Part shown: positions 57,766 through 64,000 of the stretch, one piece after another
How positions within the stretch are numbered: the first letter of the stretch is position 1
How the letters are laid out: each line of letters begins with the position of its first letter
Assembly: GCF_947504145.1 (NCBI RefSeq)
Contig: NZ_CANNGQ010000004.1
Coordinates: forward strand, 527,954-591,953
Direction of reading: 5' to 3'
From: an uncultured Microbulbifer sp.
GTDB lineage: Bacteria; Pseudomonadota; Gammaproteobacteria; Pseudomonadales; Cellvibrionaceae
Length of the DNA: 64,000 nucleotides
The notes under the pieces: model-generated
Seen by the model: the letters and a program-made list of their open reading frames with translations, nothing else
The model's database searches: none
Told to the model about the DNA's origin: nothing
Made by a program: the position numbers and the translations under genes

Positions 57766-58690
57766 CAACTACCCTTGTATGCATGTCTTCCTGCGGCTCA
57801 TCGCTTGCGGAGAGCGTCATTTCACGCGCGATTCGAGCTAGCCTTCCCTTGGCATTTCGTATGGCCACACGGTGAGATTGTTGGGAGGTGCTCAGAGATA
57901 AACTTTCCAGCTTTGGAACCAGCACACCATCTTTTGCGTTGCCAGCCTGATAGACCGCAACGGTATTGACGTTACTGTCATTCAGTTCGTAGCGCGGGTT
58001 TATCTCATCCCGCCGGTTGCGCAACAGGAATACCAGGTCACCTGCTCCATCGGCCTCAAATACATCGCGCACCGTTTCGCTGGGCACGCCGAGGGTAATG
58101 GTTGGGTACTGCGCGGTTTTGTACATCCCTGGGAATTTGGCGTCGGCAGTGGTGAACTTGCCTGTGGAAAGGACCTTTACCCGCTCAAGTAGCAAGTCAA
58201 GTTTTTGACCTTTGTCGGTACGGACCCCCAAGTCAATAAAGTCACCGGACTCGATCATGTGCTCAATGCTCGAAACGCCGTCCACTTCGAGCGTGATGGC
58301 ACGCTCACCTTCGCTGAGCAAATCCGAGAATCGAGCGATACGTGATACCCCTTCAACGAACTGCCTGAGAAGTGGTTTGCCTGCGCTCATCGGATCGCGC
58401 AGTTGCTTAAACTCAACGGCCGAATATTGATCGGGGACGATCGCACCATCTGGAACATACTCAAATGGAATGCTCTTGATGGTCATGTTCTCCAGGTTGA
58501 TCGGGTCACCGATCGACAGATTACGTTTTGCAACCACAACATTGGTTAGCTGTTGTTCCTTCCGTATCTGGTCGCGAAGCTGCTGCTCTTTCTGGTCGAA
58601 ATAGAATTTGGTCAAATAGATTGCACCTGCGATACACGCCACTGCGAAAATCATCGCGATTGGATATCGAAATCGAAAAAATAACCCCAC
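57752..58690 (-). CDS. cpaB: CpaB/RcpC pilus assembly protein (SAF domain)
   Basis: 312 residues from GTG 58690. N-terminal membrane helix (FAVACIAGAIYLTKFYF), then the SAF domain (VVVAKRNLSIGDPINLENMT) and the RcpC/CpaB region ERAITLEVDGVSSIEHMIES with GDFIDLGVRT. CpaB works with the secretin and may bind peptidoglycan. Overlaps the secretin gene. Confidence 0.9.
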   Translation of the reverse strand: MGLFFRFRYPIAMIFAVACIAGAIYLTKFYFDQKEQQLRDQIRKEQQLTNVVVAKRNLSIGDPINLENMTIKSIPFEYVPDGAIVPDQYSAVEFKQLRDPMSAGKPLLRQFVEGVSRIARFSDLLSEGERAITLEVDGVSSIEHMIESGDFIDLGVRTDKGQKLDLLLERVKVLSTGKFTTADAKFPGMYKTAQYPTITLGVPSETVRDVFEADGAGDLVFLLRNRRDEINPRYELNDSNVNTVAVYQAGNAKDGVLVPKLESLSLSTSQQSHRVAIRNAKGRLARIAREMTLSASDEPQEDMHTRVVDERL

Positions 58691-58704
58691 TTGGCCTACT
58701 CCTG

Positions 58705-58890
58705 CTATTCGTCTGTGGGCTGAGAAACCGCGTATTCATACGCGCGGTAATTCTTTTTAAACGCTTCAACCAGGTAGCCAACAATCGACTTGTCGTCTAG
58801 TGGCGGAAGTGGGGTGAAGCATGCCGCGCCGACGATCAGTACGCCGACAAGATATTCCGGGAAAGATTGGCCGCTGTTTTTATTGATCAC
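58705..58890 (-). CDS. 61-residue Flp-like minor prepilin
   Basis: From GTG 58890, overlapping the upstream stop (GTGA). MINKNSGQSFPEYLVGVLIV has Gly7, then Glu at +5 and Tyr at +6, the exact Flp prepilin cleavage motif, followed by one hydrophobic helix and a short Tyr-rich tail (YLVEAFKKNYRAYEYAVS). Flp-like but with a different tail from the main Flp at 62110. Likely a minor pilin or assembly pseudopilin of the same system. Located 14 bases upstream of cpaB. Confidence 0.75.
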   Translation of the reverse strand: MINKNSGQSFPEYLVGVLIVGAACFTPLPPLDDKSIVGYLVEAFKKNYRAYEYAVSQPTDE

Positions 58891-59621
58891 CGGCTTCCCT
58901 TCCTTGAAATCGTTGCGATTACCCTGGTCTTGTCGTCGATGTTGAATGCATCCATTCGGATACTCTGCGAATTGTTCTCCGCAGTGAACATTGCGGCTTC
59001 TGTATTTCTACTGGCCTGGTCGACTACACGCTTCTTATTGATCTGATAGTGGTGCTTTGCGTAATAGGCGGTGTAATAGTCGAGGGTACGTTCAACGCTG
59101 TCACCCGATTCCAACCAATAGGAATCGAATACATCGCCATTGGATCGCGAAGTTACTACGGAAACAATATCCGCTCGGCCCAGTGCAGGAAGTTCATGGC
59201 GTACTACAGATTTCACGCCTTTTTCTAGATATTCCGGCAAGGGAGAAATTCCTACCAGAACCTGGGATCCCGACAGACCTCGCGGACCGACCTGCACGGT
59301 AATATTGTGGCCTTCCTCTAGACGCGAAAGTACCTTCCATTCCCCAATTATTGTTTCAAGATAAGGCTGGTCTGTATCTGCGTCATCAACGTTGTGGGTC
59401 CAGTACTCGCGATAAAACGACAGAGCTTCGCTGCCGTCATCTGGAGATGCAAATTCGTATGCGACCAGTGGCAGTCCATTGACCTCCATTTGCTCGCTGA
59501 CGATATTCACCTGCGCGTCATCGGGAAAGACCATTTCAAGCGCGTGTACCGGTGTCGCGACTAGTGCGATAAGGAAAGGTACCGCAAACGCATTAAATAC
59601 GCTTAAAGGCCATCTATTCAC
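58887..59621 (-). CDS. Secreted Tad-locus protein of unknown function
   Basis: 244 residues from GTG 59621, which overlaps the stop of the TadE-like gene and has GGGAG 7 bases before it; ATG 59648 is an alternative. Signal peptide (VFNAFAVPFLIALVATPVHA). The mature part has FPDDAQVNIVSEQMEVNGLP, SEALSFYREYWTH and GLSGSQVLVGISPL, suggesting an alpha/beta fold acting in the periplasm. No named family was recognised. Locus position between a minor pilin and an Flp-like gene suggests a pilus assembly or secretion partner. Confidence 0.75.
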   Translation of the reverse strand: MNRWPLSVFNAFAVPFLIALVATPVHALEMVFPDDAQVNIVSEQMEVNGLPLVAYEFASPDDGSEALSFYREYWTHNVDDADTDQPYLETIIGEWKVLSRLEEGHNITVQVGPRGLSGSQVLVGISPLPEYLEKGVKSVVRHELPALGRADIVSVVTSRSNGDVFDSYWLESGDSVERTLDYYTAYYAKHHYQINKKRVVDQASRNTEAAMFTAENNSQSIRMDAFNIDDKTRVIATISRKGSR

Positions 59622-60393
59622 ACGCGGACTCCCGGTTACTGCCGCCATTGAAAACCCGGCTACAAGGCACGACATCCCGCTCGACGATTCCTGGTTTGAA
59701 ATCGTCCCACTCTTCAAATCCCACAGTTGACGCCAGATTGGCCAGTTGATCGAAAACACCGTTGTTAAATGCACGCTCACCAAGTACAGCGCCGTCGAGA
59801 GTGGATTTTATGTCGTTAGATGTCAGTCGTCGCCAGCTCTGGGTATAGAGTGCATTGTTGGCACGCGGGGAAAGTGATCCAATTTGTGCAAGGTTGCGTT
59901 CGGTGGCCAGTTGATAGTTGATTGTGGCGTTAACGAGGCCATTTTGTGGCAGGTCAAAATCTATCAGTGCGTTGTTGAGAAAATTGTCTCTTGCACTATA
60001 TGCACTTCCATCTGGTGTGCTATTGGTATGGGTGTGTTGTGCAAACTGTCCATTATTGATCAGAAGTAGTGGAGCGTAGTCGCCGTTCTGATCCGTATGG
60101 AAATAGAGAGGAGATACTTTGGCATTCTGGGTGCCGGATGCAGTGCGATCGCGAACGCTATCAAAACCGACAAATTCCTGCGAAATAAGTCGACGATTGA
60201 GTTCGTAGCTGATTTCGGTGGGAGTTTTATCTGTTTTTGCTGTCTCCCATGCGGCATAGCGGGCACTTTCGTAGGCGCGGTGCCGGACATCACCGGTTTT
60301 ACCGAGATAGGCGATCATAAACACCAAAGGTACTAACACGAAGCTGGCGACAATCAGAAATTCCAGCATGGCCTGGCCGCGGTATTTGTGCAT
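59614..60393 (-). CDS. TadE/TadG-like pseudopilin
   Basis: 259 residues. MHKYRGQAMLEFLIVASFVL has Gly6, Glu at +5 and Phe at +6, the TadE-type prepilin motif, then GKTGDVRHRAYESARYAAWE, typical of TadE-like domains. The long periplasmic region is Asn-rich and has two late Cys. Starts 1 base after the TadG-like stop. Confidence 0.85.
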   Translation of the reverse strand: MHKYRGQAMLEFLIVASFVLVPLVFMIAYLGKTGDVRHRAYESARYAAWETAKTDKTPTEISYELNRRLISQEFVGFDSVRDRTASGTQNAKVSPLYFHTDQNGDYAPLLLINNGQFAQHTHTNSTPDGSAYSARDNFLNNALIDFDLPQNGLVNATINYQLATERNLAQIGSLSPRANNALYTQSWRRLTSNDIKSTLDGAVLGERAFNNGVFDQLANLASTVGFEEWDDFKPGIVERDVVPCSRVFNGGSNRESACE

Positions 60394-60394
60394 A

Positions 60395-61972
60395 TCAACC
60401 TCCTACCAGGGCTGTCAATGTCAGCTTCTGTTCGTCCGTCATACTCGAGAGCCGTGGTTCCCAGAACGGGTTGTACGCATTGCCAAACTCCACTCTTCCG
60501 TCTAGCCGGCGAGTATTTACGCGCATCCAGCTATCACTCTGACGGCGAAAAAAAACAGCGGAACCGGCCGCTCCATGGTATGCGTTGTCGGCGGCTCCGG
60601 CGTATTCGCCCAACGCGTGGGAGTCGCTTACATTTCCTGAGATATCTGCAGCACTGGCCACGTGACCGGTGGATTTTCTTAGATAAATGAAAGCCGGGCT
60701 CTGTTTTTCTACATAGCCTTCCTGGCGGAGATTTCTGAACGGTTGTAGGCCTGTGCTGTCGGACGTGTTGAGGCTGTCGGAGTAGTCATTCGCGAGATCG
60801 TTACAGTCCAGTGCGATGACATCCATCAGGATGAAGCCACCGTGATTGCGCGCCCGATTTCTGTTTGCGTACTCTACATCTGTGCAGGAAGAACCCCGCG
60901 GATTTACTTCCCAGTGGGAGCGATCTTCATGAATGATGTGGTGGCCTTCATCATTTTCCGGCCCGGTATAGGCGTGGCCGACACCGAGCTTCACGCGCTC
61001 GCGATGTCGGGTGGTTCGGGTGCCCCTAAACAGTCGCCAATATCGGGTTGAGGAGTGAAGGGAAATGGTGTCGACGGCACTCCAGGAGGTGAAGGGTGCA
61101 CGTCGATTCACGGAGTTGGTGTCCCCCCCCAGAACGGTTTCACCCGCGCGCTCAATAGACAGCCGGGAGAATAACGGAATGCCACTTACGCTTTCCGCAG
61201 GAATACCGGGCAGCGTGATCCTGCTTGGCATACCCGGAAAGCTGAATCGGTATGTTCTCGCTTCGGAGAAGCCATCTCTCGACTCCATGGTGACATTTCT
61301 GAACTGTCTGCAGCGGGCCGCTGTTTCATTCTGGTTGGAGTGATAGTTTCCGCTATTGCGAACACTATCCGATATCTCCAGGCAGTCGTTGGGCCCATGA
61401 AACTCTTCCAGGTGTGCAGTGGTCGCCGCAGCCACCGAGACTTCGGCGGCCGAATAGTTTACGTCGGGGTCATTTGCTCTGACGACATCAGAGAGTATCT
61501 CCTGAGCGATCAGGCTGACCATCGGGGTGGCGAATTCTTGCTGCCGGGAAACCGCATCCGAATAGGCTGCGACAACTTGCGCAATTCCTGGCGTTGCGGA
61601 TTCGATACCGGATTGAATACTGTTGGAAACACTCTCGATATAGCCCGTTACGGTATTTACGTACGGTATCCATGTACCAATATCATCGATTGTCTGGGCG
61701 AAGGTGTTCAGCATTCGTGACCAGGATGTCATGGTGACCACCTGCGCCATAGTGATCTGATTGGCTACCAATGCCCGGTTCGATAGTGCAACAAAGTTAT
61801 GATTTTGCGCATAGACATTGGCGACGCTATAAGCTGCGGCGTCGGCCGTATTCTGTAGGCGTGTAGAGGCATTGGTGATCTGATAGGCGTTGAATACATA
61901 CTGGGCGGAGAGTAATACGCTCAGCATCAGCGCCAGCAGATAGGGGATTACATTCCCTTTCTGGCGATTCAT
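60395..61972 (-). CDS. TadG-like Tad pilus protein
   Basis: 525 residues. A membrane segment near the N terminus (VIPYLLALMLSVLLSAQYVF) is followed by TADAAAYSVANVYAQNHNFV, the standard TadG/Tad-family opening (pilus assembly TadE/G domain). The rest is a large extracytoplasmic domain without a recognisable vWA motif. No Glu+5 prepilin motif is present. First large gene after flp; a stem-loop lies in the 137-base gap between them. Confidence 0.85.
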   Translation of the reverse strand: MNRQKGNVIPYLLALMLSVLLSAQYVFNAYQITNASTRLQNTADAAAYSVANVYAQNHNFVALSNRALVANQITMAQVVTMTSWSRMLNTFAQTIDDIGTWIPYVNTVTGYIESVSNSIQSGIESATPGIAQVVAAYSDAVSRQQEFATPMVSLIAQEILSDVVRANDPDVNYSAAEVSVAAATTAHLEEFHGPNDCLEISDSVRNSGNYHSNQNETAARCRQFRNVTMESRDGFSEARTYRFSFPGMPSRITLPGIPAESVSGIPLFSRLSIERAGETVLGGDTNSVNRRAPFTSWSAVDTISLHSSTRYWRLFRGTRTTRHRERVKLGVGHAYTGPENDEGHHIIHEDRSHWEVNPRGSSCTDVEYANRNRARNHGGFILMDVIALDCNDLANDYSDSLNTSDSTGLQPFRNLRQEGYVEKQSPAFIYLRKSTGHVASAADISGNVSDSHALGEYAGAADNAYHGAAGSAVFFRRQSDSWMRVNTRRLDGRVEFGNAYNPFWEPRLSSMTDEQKLTLTALVGG

Positions 61973-62063
61973 TTGAAATCCATTTCAAAATATCGGCGAC
62001 AAGTGTCTGTTATTCGGCGGGTTCGGCAGAGTCGAATCCTGGAATTGCATTTGAGGGCAATCA

Positions 62064-62090
62064 GCCGGCAGATAGGTAATTCCTGCCGGC
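62064..62090 (-). terminator. Stem-loop between flp and tadG-like genes
   Basis: GCCGGCAG and CTGCCGGC form an 8-bp stem around an 11-base loop just after the flp stop. There is no T tract, so it probably acts as a partial terminator or mRNA end protector, letting pilin be made in excess over the assembly proteins. Confidence 0.5.
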
Positions 62091-62109
62091 CAATAGTGTC
62101 TGGCAGTGC

Positions 62110-62409
62110 TTAGTTGCCGCCAGTCTGGTTGCCGGAAGAGTAGTTGGACAGGTCCTTGTCCGTATTGGCCTCGTCAACCGCGTCATCTGCAGATGTTTGT
62201 GCCGCGGTAATTTGGGCGTCTCCAGATTGTCCGGACATTTCCTGAGCAAGGCCGCCCATCTGATTGCGCAAGGTATCCCCAAACAGTCGGAATACGCCGA
62301 TTGCGGCGACGGCAATCAGGGCGACAATGATGATGTACTCGGTCATTCCCTGGCCGAGCTGCTTTTTGTGGCCATTCAAGTATTTCGGTTTCTTTGTGCG
62401 GATTAACAT
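62110..62409 (-). CDS. flp: Flp major pilin
   Basis: 99 residues from ATG 62409 (MLIRTKKPKYLN), with GAGGG upstream; the frame is open further to 62451 but without a ribosome site. Basic leader ends in Gly19, then QGMTEY with Glu at +5 and Tyr at +6, a hydrophobic helix IIIVALIAVAAIGVF and FGDTLRNQMGGLAQEMSG. The tail of about 45 residues is Ala/Ser/Asp-rich (AAQTSADDAVDEA, YSSGNQTGGN), longer than many Flp pilins. First gene of the Tad operon; the CRP-like site and palindrome upstream are listed separately. Confidence 0.93.
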   Translation of the reverse strand: MLIRTKKPKYLNGHKKQLGQGMTEYIIIVALIAVAAIGVFRLFGDTLRNQMGGLAQEMSGQSGDAQITAAQTSADDAVDEANTDKDLSNYSSGNQTGGN

Positions 62410-62495
62410 TAGATCCCTCTCAATTATTTCGAGTTGACGTGTGCAACTCATTTAATTCCATTAAATATTGGGCCGCTTCGCAAGCGACGGCGGGA

Positions 62496-62507
62496 AACTA
62501 GCTAGTT
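62496..62507. promoter_or_regulatory. Perfect palindrome upstream of flp
   Basis: AACTAGCTAGTT is a perfect 12-base palindrome 87 bases before the flp start, next to a small CGCTT-CGC-AAGCG hairpin (62474-62486). It could be an operator in the divergent flp/accessory promoter region. Confidence 0.4.
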
Positions 62508-62539
62508 GTGCAAGTGTTCGCAATGAAAAATTTTACGTT

Positions 62540-62555
62540 TGTGATCTGATTCACT
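62540..62555. promoter_or_regulatory. CRP-like binding site upstream of flp
   Basis: TGTGATCTGATTCACT matches TGTGA-N6-TCACA with a single end mismatch. It lies about 130 bases from the flp start and about 290 bases from the divergent gene at 62845. The rest of 62410-62844 is AT-rich, without a gene, and must hold promoters for both directions. Confidence 0.5.
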
Positions 62556-62844
62556 TTTTATTTTTTTGTATAACTGGTTTGTTTGTACCATGTAATTACG
62601 TCTCAGTTGTTCCTGGGTTACTGGACGCTGTTACCAATTACGGGCACTGGCGCAGGCTATTTCGTTTTGTGGAACACTTGTGCCAAGTTTTAGTTCTCGT
62701 AATTGTATGTAAGGCCAATGTAATTTATTTACGCCATTTGCTGGTTGGAACATCAATATTCCAATGAAACTGACAAATGTATATGATCGCCGCTAGAAAG
62801 ACCTGATCGGTTTACCTTAAAAAATGTTGGATCGGAACAAGCGC

Positions 62845-63033
62845 ATGGATAGCTTTTCAATAGGTTTTTTATTGGGCAGGCTGGTTTTTTGTTACCTGTT
62901 TGTCTGGGTGATTTGTCTGTGTCTGACGAAATTTCGTTACAAGAACTCGGTAAGCAAGCTTCATGGGCGCTGGGGATTACTGAGCGTAATCTTTTTGACA
63001 GTATTGCCTTTGGTGTACCGATCGGTTAATTGA
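62845..63033 (+). CDS. Small two-helix membrane protein upstream of the second Flp-headed gene
   Basis: 62 residues from ATG 62845, behind GGAA; ATG 62824 seven codons earlier is possible. Two hydrophobic helices (GFLLGRLVFCYLFVWVICLC and LLSVIFLTVLPLVY) joined by a basic loop. Not recognised. It is first in a plus-strand group leading to a secreted protein and an Flp-headed protein. Confidence 0.5.
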   Translation: MDSFSIGFLLGRLVFCYLFVWVICLCLTKFRYKNSVSKLHGRWGLLSVIFLTVLPLVYRSVN

Positions 63034-63046
63034 GAGCTCTATTCCC

Positions 63047-63664
63047 GTGATGATTAGAGGGTTCTGTCGGCGAAAACCATGCCGTTTGCTCTACTTGGTT
63101 TTTGGTTGGATCGGTAGTGGCGTTTTTTTGTGCTTTTTAGATGTATGCGTAGCTTCGGCGCCAATACAATCGAGGCAGCTGCAATTAATTCAAGTGGGAA
63201 ATTCATACCAGATAGGTGTAGATACAGATCCCCAATGGAGCTGGAAAATCGCTAGCGGGAATAGCGCACCTGTGTTTATTGCAGTTTCTCCGGAGCACTA
63301 TTATCCACCCACAATAGTTACCTTTAGTTATTACACAAAGACGAAACTGCCCGGGACAAATCAAGCGTTAAAAGGTGCTGCATTGGAGGCAATAGTTCGG
63401 TCTGCCAGAAACTTTGGTTTCGACATCAAGTCGCAGGATGTTGTGCTACAGCCTGTTAAATATAGAAATTTTTCAGGTTTCAGCTCGGCATTTACCGCTG
63501 AGCATCAAAAAACTTTGCAAGACGTAGAAGTTCACGTTGGTAGGGCGGTTTCCGGTCATCCGGTTTCCATGACGGTAATCACCAGGCCCGCAAAACTACC
63601 GCATCTGTCTCATCTCATTTCTCGGATCGGAAATAGTTTCGCTCCGATTAATGATACGAATTAG
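63047..63664 (+). CDS. Secreted protein upstream of Flp-headed gene, possible accessory factor
   Basis: 205 residues from GTG 63047 or ATG 63050. Signal peptide (LLYLVFGWIGSGVFLCFL to CVASA), then a mixed alpha/beta domain: GNSAPVFIAVSPEHYYPP, a helix LKGAALEAIVRSARNFGF, strands KYRNFSGFSSAF and HPVSMTVITRPAKLPHLSHL. The end pattern strand-loop-helix resembles PsbP/DcrB/DUF1795-like folds, which include Rhs effector chaperones, but those are cytosolic; this one is exported. Similarity is by eye only. It resembles the frameshifted gene at 47960. Confidence 0.6.
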   Translation: MMIRGFCRRKPCRLLYLVFGWIGSGVFLCFLDVCVASAPIQSRQLQLIQVGNSYQIGVDTDPQWSWKIASGNSAPVFIAVSPEHYYPPTIVTFSYYTKTKLPGTNQALKGAALEAIVRSARNFGFDIKSQDVVLQPVKYRNFSGFSSAFTAEHQKTLQDVEVHVGRAVSGHPVSMTVITRPAKLPHLSHLISRIGNSFAPINDTN

Positions 63665-63707
63665 AACCACGCTGAGCCAAGGATTGGTTCTGTTAAGGCA
63701 ATAAAGG

Positions 63708-64000
63708 ATGTCCACAACAATAAAGTCTGTGTTTTCCCGACAGATAGGCTCTGCACTTACCGAGTATCTACCAATACTTGTTATTGTTCTTTCAGTCGGC
63801 ATGCAGGTCGCATGGCGCACTTTTGGTGATGAAATCCGGGCGCAGGGTGGCAATGTTTCCAAAGAAATTGCCGGAGTTCCGCAATCCGCGGTACCCAGCT
63901 CCGGTAGCGGCGGCCATAATCCTGGCGGCACAGGCGGCGGCACAGGCGGCGGCACAGGCGGCGGCACAGGCGGCGGCACAGGCGGCGGCACAGGCGGCGG
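63708..64000 (+). CDS. Second Flp-pilin-headed protein, 3' end outside window
   Basis: ATG 63708, with AAAGG directly in front; GTG 63729 is an alternative. The first residues MSTTIKSVFSRQIGSALTEY hold Gly14 and then Glu at +5 and Tyr at +6, followed by LPILVIVLSVGMQVAW and FGDEIRAQGGNVSKEIAG. That last part matches the main Flp (FGDTLRNQMGGLAQEMSG) almost position by position. After PQSAVPSSGSGG a Gly/Thr repeat linker begins and runs off the window. The layout (Flp head plus flexible linker) is the same as in the RHS protein at 37020, so a large RHS-like body probably follows. Confidence 0.8.
   Translation, partial: MSTTIKSVFSRQIGSALTEYLPILVIVLSVGMQVAWRTFGDEIRAQGGNVSKEIAGVPQSAVPSSGSGGHNPGGTGGGTGGGTGGGTGGGTGGGTGG
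63924..64000 (+). repeat. 12-base tandem repeat coding a Gly-Gly-Gly-Thr linker
   Basis: GGCGGCGGCACA is repeated at least five times after a shorter first unit and continues to the window edge. It encodes a flexible GGGT linker in the Flp-headed protein and is a likely site of length variation. Confidence 0.92.

Overview
The window reads as chromosome from a marine, polysaccharide-degrading gammaproteobacterium. Alginate lyases with serine-rich linkers and tandem CBM32 domains next to a TonB-dependent receptor, together with Fur-, HexR- and GMC/cytochrome-type genes, suggest the Cellvibrionales (for example Microbulbifer). That placement is inferred from gene content, not from an alignment. 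No rRNA, tRNA, CRISPR array or intact transposase was recognised.

Layout. 1-740: 3' part of an OmpA-family gene. 0.8-7.7 kb (minus): alginate cluster of TonB receptor, PL6 lyase and PL7 lyase, with GntR/FadR-like palindromes upstream of PL6. 7.9-12.8 kb: iron-uptake pair, a PepSY/DUF3649-like/DUF3325 operon divergent from a second TonB receptor with a Fur-box-like site between them. 12.8-36.6 kb: mostly housekeeping and stress genes, namely an outer-membrane barrel, Blc lipocalin, LysR, a DUF4242 protein, a three-gene FAD dehydrogenase/cytochrome c complex, two cation/proton antiporters, a pirin-LysR-oxidoreductase-DoxX-glutathione transferase block, a Bcr-type exporter, a DUF4153 protein, HexR, UvrD, an orphan TRAP binding protein and a short COQ7-like diiron protein.

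37-50 kb: an accessory RHS toxin region on the plus strand. The main RHS gene begins with a complete Flp-pilin-like N terminus, including the prepilin cleavage motif, then a Pro/Gly/Asp linker, an RHS core and an L,D-transpeptidase-like toxin tip, followed by a membrane-anchored candidate immunity gene. Behind it lie a decayed toxin-tip remnant, a 5'-truncated orphan RHS copy with a metal-hydrolase-like tip, its candidate immunity gene, a frameshifted secreted accessory gene, two small orphan genes and two paralogous membrane/zinc-ribbon genes.

50-62.4 kb (minus): a Tad (tight adherence, Flp pilus) locus with Flp, TadG-like, two TadE-like proteins, a 61-residue Flp-like protein, CpaB, CpaC, an FHA-CpaF fusion ATPase, TadB, TadC, a DUF192 protein, a TadD-like lipoprotein and an OmpA-family protein. 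TadZ/CpaE and a prepilin peptidase are not in the window. 62.8-64 kb (plus, divergent): a small membrane protein, a secreted protein and the start of a second Flp-headed protein with a Gly/Thr repeat linker, cut by the window end.

Main hypothesis: RHS-type toxins carrying Flp prepilin leaders flank and probably use the Tad machinery. They could be processed by the Flp peptidase and displayed on or released through the Tad apparatus. The leaders and the linkage are visible in the sequence; the delivery route is inference.
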